A stretch of DNA of 7,342 nucleotides from Clostridiales bacterium (lineage in GTDB: Bacteria > Bacillota > Clostridia > Lachnospirales > Lachnospiraceae). The notes beneath the pieces are model-generated. The model saw only the letters and a list, made by a program, of their open reading frames with translations, was not told the origin of the DNA and did no database searches. Positions 1 through 4,721 of this stretch are shown piece by piece. Numbering within the stretch: the stretch's first letter is position 1; the number at the start of each line of letters is the position of its first letter. The position numbers and the translations under genes were made by a program. Location: assembly GCA_029267975.1 (NCBI GenBank), contig JAJUHH010000141.1:1-7342 (forward strand), written 5' to 3'.

Positions 1-129
1 ACAATGAGCCTTACCGGGATAGCCGCCGCATCCGATCTCTACCATCTGAACTCCGCGTGCAGCCAGATATTCGCAGGCTTGATCAAGAGACTTATCCCCC
101 AATACTACTGTAAACGTACCTAGTTTCAT
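1..129 (-). CDS. Sugar phosphate isomerase/epimerase, N-terminal fragment (runs off the left edge)
   Basis: Only the first 43 codons are inside the window. They begin with MKLGTFTVVLG and continue through SLDQACEYLAARGVQ to VEIGCGGYPGKAHC. This is the usual opening of the xylose-isomerase-like TIM-barrel family (AP endonuclease family 2 fold): a first beta strand, an amphipathic helix, then a second strand ending in VEIG with a Gly-rich loop. Family members isomerise or epimerise sugars or sugar phosphates with a divalent metal; the metal ligands lie further on and cannot be seen, so the substrate is unknown. The start is fixed by a GGAGG at 136-140 (minus strand), six bases before the ATG. 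The gene lies 131 nt downstream of an AraC-type regulator on the same strand, which suggests sugar catabolism under local control. The family call is fairly secure; the exact activity is not. Confidence 0.8.
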   Translation of the reverse strand, partial: MKLGTFTVVLGDKSLDQACEYLAARGVQMVEIGCGGYPGKAHC

Positions 130-163
130 ACATTTCCTCCTTTATATGCACAATTTTCCCTCA

Positions 164-182
164 TTCGAGGATAAAACTCGAA
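164..182. promoter_or_regulatory. Inverted repeat TTCGAG-N7-CTCGAA in the leader of the isomerase gene
   Basis: A perfect 6-bp dyad with a 7-nt spacer (arms 164-169 and 177-182) sits 35 nt upstream of the isomerase ATG. It has no following T tract in either direction, so it is not a terminator. It could be an operator or an mRNA hairpin. I could not find a convincing -35/-10 pair around it, so its role is open. Confidence 0.3.
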
Positions 183-215
183 CATTTCTCACCATGGTAA
201 TCATACAATCCATAC

Positions 216-237
216 AAAAAAAATTCTATGAATTTCT
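216..237 (-). terminator. Weak AT-rich hairpin plus T tract after the AraC-type gene
   Basis: Read on the minus strand, 24 nt past the regulator's stop codon, AAATTC-ATA-GAATTT forms a 6-bp stem (8 bp counting one G-T pair) with a 3-nt loop, and runs straight into a T tract. Position and form suit an intrinsic terminator. The stem is almost all A-T, so it may be leaky and allow read-through into the isomerase gene. Confidence 0.3.
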
Positions 238-260
238 TGCTAAATATACATATTATCTTG

Positions 261-1085
261 CTATCGATTCCATACGCTCGAAGGAGTATATCCGTAATAT
301 TTGCGGAATAACCGACCAAAGTTATTATAATCCTGGAAGCCTACATAGCTGGCGACTTCCGCAACCGTCATTTCTTTTTGCTCCAATAAAAGATGCGCCT
401 TTTTCAAACGCACTTCATTAATAAAGCTTAGGGGGCTTTGTCCCATACTTTCCTTAAACAAATGGCAGAAGCGGAACTCACTCAGATGGATCAGGTCCGC
501 CAGGGTCTTCACGGTAATGGGCTCGGAATAATTTTCCTGGATATAGCGGGTCACTGTGTTTAGCCTCTGCTGGTTTTGGGAACGCTTGATCTTCTCCTTA
601 TCTGACAGCTGTTCTACCACATAATGGCGAAGGAGGTAGGTAATCAGCTCATAGATCTTGCCCTTCAGGGCCATCTTATAACCCACCTGCTTTTCCTGCT
701 CCTCCTGATGAATTGCCAACATCATATCTCTTATTTTCTCATCGGCAGCGATCAGGGGTTCAAAAATAACGTTGAAATTAGCCAATTCCTTTGAGAAATC
801 ACTCATTTCAAAAATCAGCACCAGGGCTTCCAGCTTCTTCGTATGACAAATCCCCTCATGCAGAACGTTGCTATTAATGATAAGCAGGTTCCCTGCCTCC
901 AGGGTATAGGGTTTTTGATTGCAATTAAAGGTGCCTTTCCCCTCCAGCACATAATGAAGTTCTATATGCTCATGCCAATGGGATGCGAAATAGACACCGG
1001 GCTTCTTAATATGGTTTGTGAACATTTGGACCGGAAACTCTTTATCCTTGATGATCTTTTTCTCATATAAGCTGATATCATGCAT
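261..1085 (-). CDS. AraC-family transcriptional regulator with N-terminal cupin sensor
   Basis: A 274-residue DNA-binding regulator, probably responding to a sugar or sugar derivative. The N-terminal part (about residues 30-80) is a cupin: HWHEHIELHYVLEGKG, then LEAGNLLIINSNVLHEG, the typical AraC ligand-binding beta barrel. The C-terminal 100 residues hold the paired AraC helix-turn-helix motifs: TVKTLADLIHLSEFRFCHLFKE followed by QSPLSFINEVRLKKA, and MTVAEVASYVGFQDYNNFGRLFRKYYGYTPS. Length is normal for the family. The frame can be extended to a TTG at 1106, but the ATG at 1085 is preferred because GGTGA (1091-1095) sits five bases before it, while the TTG has no good ribosome site. The next gene on the same strand is a sugar isomerase/epimerase, its likely target. 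The family is certain from the motifs; the effector is unknown. Confidence 0.93.
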   Translation of the reverse strand: MHDISLYEKKIIKDKEFPVQMFTNHIKKPGVYFASHWHEHIELHYVLEGKGTFNCNQKPYTLEAGNLLIINSNVLHEGICHTKKLEALVLIFEMSDFSKELANFNVIFEPLIAADEKIRDMMLAIHQEEQEKQVGYKMALKGKIYELITYLLRHYVVEQLSDKEKIKRSQNQQRLNTVTRYIQENYSEPITVKTLADLIHLSEFRFCHLFKESMGQSPLSFINEVRLKKAHLLLEQKEMTVAEVASYVGFQDYNNFGRLFRKYYGYTPSSVWNR

Positions 1086-1113
1086 CCAAATCACCGCTTC
1101 CTTCAAAGTCTCA

Positions 1114-1134
1114 GGCTCAACTCATTCATGAGCC
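1114..1134. promoter_or_regulatory. Overlapping inverted repeats in the 5' leader of the AraC-type gene
   Basis: GGCTCA (1114-1119) and TGAGCC (1129-1134) form a 6-bp dyad with a 9-nt spacer. Nested in it is a second dyad, CTCAT-TC-ATGAG (1121-1132). The element lies between the predicted promoter (-10 at 1147-1152) and the start codon, so it would be within about the first 30 nt of the transcript. Autoregulatory operator or leader hairpin are both possible. Confidence 0.35.
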
Positions 1135-1146
1135 CGTATTAGCTAC

Positions 1147-1175
1147 ATTTTAGCAGAATTGAGAAGTGGATTCAA
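1147..1175 (-). promoter_or_regulatory. Sigma-A-type promoter of the AraC-type regulator
   Basis: On the minus strand, TTGAAT (1170-1175) and TAAAAT (1147-1152) are separated by exactly 17 bp, and TG one base before the -10 makes an extended -10 (TGCTAAAAT). The predicted transcript start is near 1140, giving a leader of about 55 nt. The promoter lies downstream of the pyr-unit terminator, so the regulator is a separate transcription unit. Confidence 0.7.
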
Positions 1176-1210
1176 ATTTAATCTTATTGGAAATTCGGAG
1201 ATTATTCTAT

Positions 1211-1247
1211 AAGAAAAAAGAGCATCAATTCCAGTGAATTGATACTC
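1211..1247 (-). terminator. Intrinsic terminator of the pyrK-pyrD-pyrE-small-ORF unit
   Basis: On the minus strand GAGTATCAATTC pairs with GAATTGATGCTC, a 12-bp stem with one T-G wobble, around the loop ACTG (1232-1235), followed directly by TTTTTTCTT. It begins 20 nt after the stop codon of the small membrane ORF and stands before the promoter of the AraC-type gene. On the plus strand no T tract follows, so it acts in one direction. Confidence 0.88.
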
Positions 1248-1266
1248 CCGACAGATACGAGATATT

Positions 1267-1419
1267 TTAAAATAAGAGATCCGATTTTTTCTTTAGAAGT
1301 TTGCCCCCATTAAGAATAAGCATGACTCCGGTGACAATACCGGAAACGATTAGTAGAATACCCATAACCAAGTTCCATACGCCTACTGACTTCATCGTTT
1401 TGTATATTCTTTCCATCAT
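1267..1419 (-). CDS. Small single-helix membrane protein, function unknown
   Basis: A 50-residue protein that starts MMERIYKTMK. It has a hydrophobic segment of about 25 residues (roughly 12-36) and ends with a basic GGKLLKKKSDLLF tail. The segment carries Gly at 13, 20, 27 and 31, including a GIVTG (GxxxG) motif that often mediates helix packing. The reading frame extends upstream, but GGAGGG at 1426-1431 with 6-nt spacing clearly sets the ATG at 1419. That ribosome site is among the best in the window and argues for real translation. The gene starts 37 nt after pyrE, with no terminator or promoter between them, and is followed by the operon terminator, so it should be co-transcribed with pyrK-pyrD-pyrE. 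Charged residues on both flanks leave the topology undecided. I do not recognise a named family and assign no function. Confidence 0.75.
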   Translation of the reverse strand: MMERIYKTMKSVGVWNLVMGILLIVSGIVTGVMLILNGGKLLKKKSDLLF

Positions 1420-1456
1420 AAAAATCCCTCCTTTTAAGGTACAATACTTCTTTTGC

Positions 1457-2131
1457 TTACTGTGCACCATATTGCTCATAATAAGCATCGATCGCTTGTT
1501 TTAAGGTATCATCGATAACAATCTTCCCCTTATAAGGGCGATTATACAGATGTTCCACTACTTCCTTCATGGTAACAATAGCCGTTGTAGCAATGCGATA
1601 TTTTTCTTCTATTTCAGACAGGGCGCTCTTTGTACCATGTCCACGTTCCATTCGGTCAACGGAGACCACAAGTCCCAGTACCTTAACCTGCCCCTGGGCA
1701 GCCAGGATCGGCATAGTCTCTTCAATGGAGGTGCCTGCTGTTGTAACATCCTCGATGATCACAACCCTGTCACCATCCGTCAGGGGGGATCCCAATAGAA
1801 TTCCGGTATCTCCGTGATCCTTAACTTCCTTGCGATTGGAGCAGTACTTGATATCCTTCTGATAGAATTCACTGATTGCCATGCTTGTGGCCACACTTAA
1901 GGGAATTCCTTTATAAGCCGGTCCAAACAGCACATCAAAGTCCATACCATATTTATCATTGATTGCCTTGGCATAATATTCTCCCAGTCTTCGAAGCTGG
2001 GCACCGGTGCGGTAAAAGCCCGTATTGACGAAGAAGGGGGTCTTTCTGCCGCTCTTGGTAGTGAAATCACCAAACTTTAGTACTCCGCAATCCACCATGA
2101 ATTCAATAAATTCCTGCTTATACTGTTCCAT
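1457..2131 (-). CDS. pyrE: Orotate phosphoribosyltransferase
   Basis: A 224-residue cytoplasmic enzyme that joins orotate to PRPP to give OMP and pyrophosphate, the fifth step of UMP synthesis. Visible signatures are FGPAYKGIPL (about 69-78), the mobile catalytic loop NRKEVKDHGDTG (about 99-110), and the type I phosphoribosyltransferase PRPP motif VVIIEDVTTAGTS (about 123-135). Length fits bacterial PyrE (about 210-230). The frame is open 18 codons further upstream, but the ATG at 2131 is chosen because GAGAGG precedes it at suitable spacing and the protein then begins MEQYKQEFIEFMVDCGVLKFG, typical for the family. It follows pyrD after a 75-nt AT-rich gap, larger than the other gaps in the unit, and precedes the small membrane ORF. 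Confidence 0.96.
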   Translation of the reverse strand: MEQYKQEFIEFMVDCGVLKFGDFTTKSGRKTPFFVNTGFYRTGAQLRRLGEYYAKAINDKYGMDFDVLFGPAYKGIPLSVATSMAISEFYQKDIKYCSNRKEVKDHGDTGILLGSPLTDGDRVVIIEDVTTAGTSIEETMPILAAQGQVKVLGLVVSVDRMERGHGTKSALSEIEEKYRIATTAIVTMKEVVEHLYNRPYKGKIVIDDTLKQAIDAYYEQYGAQ

Positions 2132-2153
2132 AAAATTCCTCTCGCCTTTCTTT

Positions 2154-2162
2154 ATTGTACCA
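2154..2162 (-). promoter_or_regulatory. Possible internal promoter (extended -10) before pyrE
   Basis: In the 75-nt pyrD-pyrE gap the minus strand shows TGGTACAAT, an extended -10 element about 25 nt before the pyrE ATG, in a very AT-rich setting. No recognisable -35 lies at the right distance. It might add pyrE and small-ORF transcription independent of the main promoter. Weakly supported. Confidence 0.25.
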
Positions 2163-2206
2163 TAATTTCCAAGAATTAATAGCATTTATGAAAATTTTAT
2201 TTATTT

Positions 2207-3109
2207 TTATTTCACACAGCCAATCAGATCCTTGATGTCATCTACACCATATTGCCTCATATAAGCTTCTATTCCATCGATCACCTGGACGGTAGCAGCA
2301 GGATTGATAAAATTCGCCGTACCGACAGCCACCATGCTGGCACCTGCCATAATAAATTCCAGCGCATCCTCCGCACAGGAGATACCGCCCATTCCGATAA
2401 TGGGCAGCTTCACAGCCTGCGCTGCCTGATATACCATACGGACCGCTATGGGACGAATAGCAGGACCTGACAGGCCGCCGGTCTTATTGGCCAGGGCGAA
2501 GGACCTGCGATGGATATCTATCTTCATACCAGTAATGGTATTAATTAAGGAAATAGCATCCGCTCCTGCAGCCTGAGCTGCCCTTGCCATCTCGGCTATA
2601 TCGGTGACATTGGGGCTAAGCTTCATTATGATGGGCTGCTTTGCACGCTTTTTCAGCTCTCCGGTGATATCTTCCACACATTTGGGATCCTGTCCAAAGG
2701 CAATGCCGCCTTCCTTCACATTCGGACAGGAGATATTGATCTCCAGCATGTCCACATCACAATCGGATAGGCGCTCCACAACCTCACAATAATCTGTTAT
2801 GGTCTTTCCTACAACATTCACAATAATTTTGGTATCATACTTTCTTAAGAAGGGAATATCCCGCTGAATAAATACATCCATACCGGGATTTTGCAGCCCG
2901 ATGGCATTGAGCATACCCCCGTAGGTTTCTGCAATGCGGGGAGTAGGATTACCCGGCCAGGGCACATTTGACACACCCTTGGTGGTCACAGCTCCAAGCC
3001 TTGACAAGTCCACAAAATCACTGTATTCCATTCCTGAGCCGAAGGTTCCGGATGCAGTCGTCACCGGATTTTTAAAGGTAACTCCTGCAATCGTTATATT
3101 AGTATTCAT
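2207..3109 (-). CDS. pyrD: Dihydroorotate dehydrogenase B (NAD+), catalytic subunit
   Basis: A 300-residue soluble FMN enzyme that oxidises dihydroorotate to orotate. Family signatures in order: NPVTTASGTFG (about 14-24), TTKGVS (42-47), NPTPRIAET (54-62), NAIGLQNPG (68-76), NISCPNVKEGG (125-135) with the catalytic Cys near 128, IMKLSPNV (161-168), GGLSGPA (211-217), GMGGI (239-243) and the FMN-phosphate region AGASMVAVGTA (255-265). An active-site Cys rather than Ser, together with the adjacent pyrK, identifies class 1B, in which electrons go through PyrK to NAD. Length is as expected (about 300-310). The ATG at 3109 is preceded by GGGAG (3116-3120). The gap from pyrK is only 13 nt, so the two subunits are translated from one message. 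In NCBI style this subunit may also be written pyrDB. Confidence 0.97.
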   Translation of the reverse strand: MNTNITIAGVTFKNPVTTASGTFGSGMEYSDFVDLSRLGAVTTKGVSNVPWPGNPTPRIAETYGGMLNAIGLQNPGMDVFIQRDIPFLRKYDTKIIVNVVGKTITDYCEVVERLSDCDVDMLEINISCPNVKEGGIAFGQDPKCVEDITGELKKRAKQPIIMKLSPNVTDIAEMARAAQAAGADAISLINTITGMKIDIHRRSFALANKTGGLSGPAIRPIAVRMVYQAAQAVKLPIIGMGGISCAEDALEFIMAGASMVAVGTANFINPAATVQVIDGIEAYMRQYGVDDIKDLIGCVK

Positions 3110-3122
3110 AGCGATCTCCCAT

Positions 3123-3890
3123 TCACAGTTCTATTGTATCTGCATAAAATACAGGGCCATCCTTACAGATGCGTTTATTCTTCACATTGGTATGATGATC
3201 CGTATCCCTGGACTTACAAACACAGGCCAGACAGGCACCAACCCCGCAGGCCATCCGTTCCTCCAGTGATAACTGGGCACTCATCCCCTGTTCCTTTGCA
3301 TAAGCCTTTATTCCCCGAAGCATTGGTGTGGGCCCACAGGCATAGATAATCTCTGCTTCCAGTTTATGTTCCCTGATTGCATCAATGACATTCCCCCTGG
3401 TACCGCTGCTGCCATCTTCTGTTGATACATATACTGCTCCGTAGGGTAAGAATTCCTCATTAAGAAATGTCTTATCCCGATAACCAAGCACTATCTGCTT
3501 CTCACAGTCAAGCTGCTTTGCCAGCTCCAAAAGGGGAGGTATCCCAATACCTCCTCCGATTAATAATGCCTTTTTCCCCTCCGGCAGGAAGCCATTCCCC
3601 AGGGGTCCCATTACTTCTATTGTATCCGCTGGCTTTAAGCGGGCAAATTCCTTGGTTCCCTGGCCTGCAAGGCGAAACACCAGTCTTATTCTTCCCTTAG
3701 CTTTATCGATCTCACATATACTGATGGGACGAGGCAGCAATCTGCTTGCATCATTACAGAATAGGGACAGAAATTGTCCCGGCTTTGCGCTTAATGCAAT
3801 CTCTCTCTCCTCCAGCCATATGCTGTAGATATCTTCTGACAGACTGGTGTTTTCAACGATGATAGCTTTTTTCTTTAATGCAAACGGCAT
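3123..3890 (-). CDS. pyrK: Dihydroorotate dehydrogenase B (NAD+), electron transfer subunit
   Basis: A 255-residue FAD and [2Fe-2S] protein that passes electrons from PyrD to NAD+, within the PyrD2-PyrK2 complex. It belongs to the ferredoxin-NADP reductase superfamily: FAD-binding RPISI (54-58) and GPLGNGF (95-101), NAD-binding GGGIGIPPL (112-120) and CGPTPM (185-190). The C-terminal cluster has ERMACGVGACLACVC, with Cys 215, 220 and 223, and a fourth ligand, Cys 242, in RICKDGPVF; this is the standard PyrK spacing. Cys 225 is an extra, nearby cysteine. Length matches the family (about 250-265). The ATG at 3890 has AGGAGG (3895-3900) close upstream. It is the first gene of the pyrK-pyrD-pyrE unit and has its own promoter region (3956-3984) with candidate operators. 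Confidence 0.97.
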   Translation of the reverse strand: MPFALKKKAIIVENTSLSEDIYSIWLEEREIALSAKPGQFLSLFCNDASRLLPRPISICEIDKAKGRIRLVFRLAGQGTKEFARLKPADTIEVMGPLGNGFLPEGKKALLIGGGIGIPPLLELAKQLDCEKQIVLGYRDKTFLNEEFLPYGAVYVSTEDGSSGTRGNVIDAIREHKLEAEIIYACGPTPMLRGIKAYAKEQGMSAQLSLEERMACGVGACLACVCKSRDTDHHTNVKNKRICKDGPVFYADTIEL

Positions 3891-3947
3891 AGTCCCTCCT
3901 GTATTTCATAGTCATTGAATAAATGCGTCAAATTCATTAGTATAATA

Positions 3948-3974
3948 GCGGAATAAGTATAACCTATAATCCGC
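3948..3974. promoter_or_regulatory. Imperfect inverted repeat spanning the pyrK -10 region
   Basis: GCGGA (3948-3952) and TCCGC (3970-3974) are perfect 5-bp arms, extended inward by two more pairs after one mismatch. The dyad encloses the predicted -10 (3956-3961). A repressor bound here would block the promoter; a leader hairpin is less likely because the right arm lies upstream of the predicted start. Confidence 0.3.
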
Positions 3975-3984
3975 CCTGCGACAA
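3956..3984 (-). promoter_or_regulatory. Candidate promoter of the pyrK-pyrD-pyrE unit
   Basis: On the minus strand TTGTCG (3979-3984) and TATACT (3956-3961) are 17 bp apart. The -10 matches five of six consensus bases; the -35 matches only TTG, so this would be a weak or activated promoter. The transcript would start near 3949 and have a leader of about 60 nt, too short for a PyrR-type antiterminator/terminator system. The region follows the yjbQ terminator directly, which makes a new start here necessary. Confidence 0.5.
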
Positions 3985-3996
3985 GCATATTTATGC
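3985..3996. promoter_or_regulatory. Palindrome 1 upstream of the pyrK promoter (candidate operator)
   Basis: GCATATTTATGC has 5-bp arms GCATA/TATGC around TT. It abuts the predicted -35 of the pyrK promoter. It shares the form CATA-N2-TATG with a second palindrome at 4004-4015, their centres 19 bp apart, which suggests a repeated protein-binding site. Confidence 0.4.
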
Positions 3997-4003
3997 AATT
4001 AAC

Positions 4004-4015
4004 ACATAATTATGT
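4004..4015. promoter_or_regulatory. Palindrome 2 upstream of the pyrK promoter (candidate operator)
   Basis: ACATAATTATGT is a perfect 12-bp palindrome lying between the yjbQ terminator T tract and palindrome 1. Nine of its 12 bases match palindrome 1 in register. As an AT-rich perfect palindrome it could arise by chance, but the similarity and location make it a candidate site for a pyrimidine-unit regulator. Confidence 0.4.
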
Positions 4016-4050
4016 AAAAATAAGGGCAGGCATCCGAAGACACTACCCTT
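4016..4050 (-). terminator. Intrinsic terminator of yjbQ, overlapping its stop codon
   Basis: On the minus strand AAGGGTAG (4043-4050) pairs with CTGCCCTT (4022-4029), one T-G wobble included. After a small internal loop, GTC and GAT (one G-T pair) close a TTCG tetraloop flanked by C and G, the very stable cUUCGg form. ATTTTT follows. The left arm contains the last yjbQ codons and its TAG stop. It separates yjbQ from the pyrK unit. Confidence 0.85.
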
Positions 4051-4447
4051 CAATAATCTTTACATGGACCTTGCGAATCCGCGGTCCGTCAAACTCCATA
4101 AAATAGATTCCCTGCCAGGTTCCCATCATTAATCGCCCTTCGCTGATGATCAGCGTCTGAGAAAAGCCCATCATGCTTGATTTGATATGGGCCGCAGAGT
4201 TCCCTTCCCGATGCTGATATCCATCCCACATAGGTACAAGTTTATTGATCTCCATCATAAAGTCTTTTATTACATCAGGATCTGCATTTTCGTTTATGGT
4301 AATTCCGGCGGTGGTATGGGGTACATAAACGACGCAAATACCGTCTTTCACACCGCTTTCCCGTACCAAATTCCTCACTTCACCTGTTATATCAATCATT
4401 GCCGTGTTTTGACCGGATTTTACTCCAAAGGTATATACCTCTGTCAT
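4043..4447 (-). CDS. yjbQ: YjbQ/UPF0047 family protein (secondary thiamine-phosphate synthase type)
   Basis: A 134-residue small cytoplasmic protein of the UPF0047/YjbQ family. Signatures: VPHTTAGITINENADPDV (about 42-59), YQHREGNSAAHIKSSMMG (77-94) with conserved His residues, and MGTWQGIYFMEFDGPR (108-123). E. coli YjbQ has weak thiamine-phosphate synthase activity when overexpressed, the source of the family's common label; the true physiological role is not established, so the name should be read as a family name. The frame is open to 4519, but the ATG at 4447 is chosen: GGGAG stands about 10 nt upstream, the protein then has the normal family length (about 130-140), and the predicted transcript start (near 4518) would exclude the longer form. 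It is its own transcription unit, divergent from ppiB, and lies between the two halves of the pyr cluster without an obvious functional link. Confidence 0.9.
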   Translation of the reverse strand: MTEVYTFGVKSGQNTAMIDITGEVRNLVRESGVKDGICVVYVPHTTAGITINENADPDVIKDFMMEINKLVPMWDGYQHREGNSAAHIKSSMMGFSQTLIISEGRLMMGTWQGIYFMEFDGPRIRKVHVKIIEG

Positions 4448-4524
4448 ATACTTATTCTCCCTTCTTAAGATATTAAGTCTACCTAATAATACTCTTTTTC
4501 TCATATCCTTCGAATACAAATAAT

Positions 4525-4553
4525 ATTATCATTGCATATCTGCGTTTTTTCAA
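4525..4553 (-). promoter_or_regulatory. yjbQ: Promoter of yjbQ
   Basis: On the minus strand TTGAAA (4548-4553) and GATAAT (4525-4530) are 17 bp apart, each a 5/6 match to the sigma-A consensus. The predicted start near 4518 gives a leader of about 70 nt. Confidence 0.6.
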
Positions 4554-4571
4554 GATGAATCCGAAAATATA

Positions 4572-4589
4572 TTCATATTATTTTCATAT
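4572..4589. repeat. Two direct copies of TTCATAT, 11 bp apart, between the divergent promoters
   Basis: TTCATAT occurs at 4572-4578 and 4583-4589, one helical turn apart, in a strongly AT-rich block between the yjbQ and ppiB promoters. It could be an activator site or an UP-type element; chance is also plausible given the base composition. Confidence 0.25.
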
Positions 4590-4616
4590 ACTTATATTGG
4601 CGATAAACAGCATACC

Positions 4617-4646
4617 TTGACATTTACGACAGTCTTATGTTATATT
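4617..4646 (+). promoter_or_regulatory. ppiB: Promoter of ppiB
   Basis: A perfect TTGACA (4617-4622), an 18-bp spacer, and TATATT (4641-4646) preceded by TG one base earlier (extended -10). It is the best -35 box in the window. The transcript start is predicted near 4653, giving a leader of about 70 nt. Confidence 0.8.
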
Positions 4647-4711
4647 TACCAACAGGGCTAATGGCCTAAGCTTTTGTTATTGTTGTTTCTGTATATTAAA
4701 TTTGAGAGGAA

Positions 4712-4720
4712 ATGAATTAA
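4712..4720 (+). other. Two-codon minimal ORF (ATG AAT TAA) in the ppiB ribosome-site spacer
   Basis: Between the purine-rich GAGAGG (4704-4709) and the ppiB ATG (4722) there is ATG-AAT-TAA, in a different frame, ending one base before the real start. The ribosome site is 12 nt from the ppiB ATG, longer than usual. Whether the mini-ORF is used cannot be judged from sequence. Confidence 0.2.
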
Positions 4721-4721
4721 G

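Noticed and set aside
146..421. Plus-strand ORF of 91 codons
   Set aside because: It overlaps the end of the AraC-type gene on the other strand, has no ribosome site or family resemblance, and its start lies in the spacer. Treated as a shadow frame.
1086..1106. Extension of the AraC-type protein by seven residues from a TTG at 1106
   Set aside because: The ATG at 1085 has a ribosome site at proper spacing; the TTG does not.
2132..2185. Longer pyrE form starting 18 codons upstream
   Set aside because: The added residues are not typical of PyrE, and the ATG at 2131 has the ribosome site and gives normal family length.
3915..3946. Plus-strand TTGAAT and TATAAT in front of pyrK
   Set aside because: The spacer is 20 bp and no plus-strand gene follows before yjbQ on the opposite strand, so it is probably chance in AT-rich DNA.
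3891..3955. PyrR-type attenuator in front of pyrK
   Set aside because: The leader is only about 60 nt and shows no terminator hairpin with T tract before the pyrK ribosome site.
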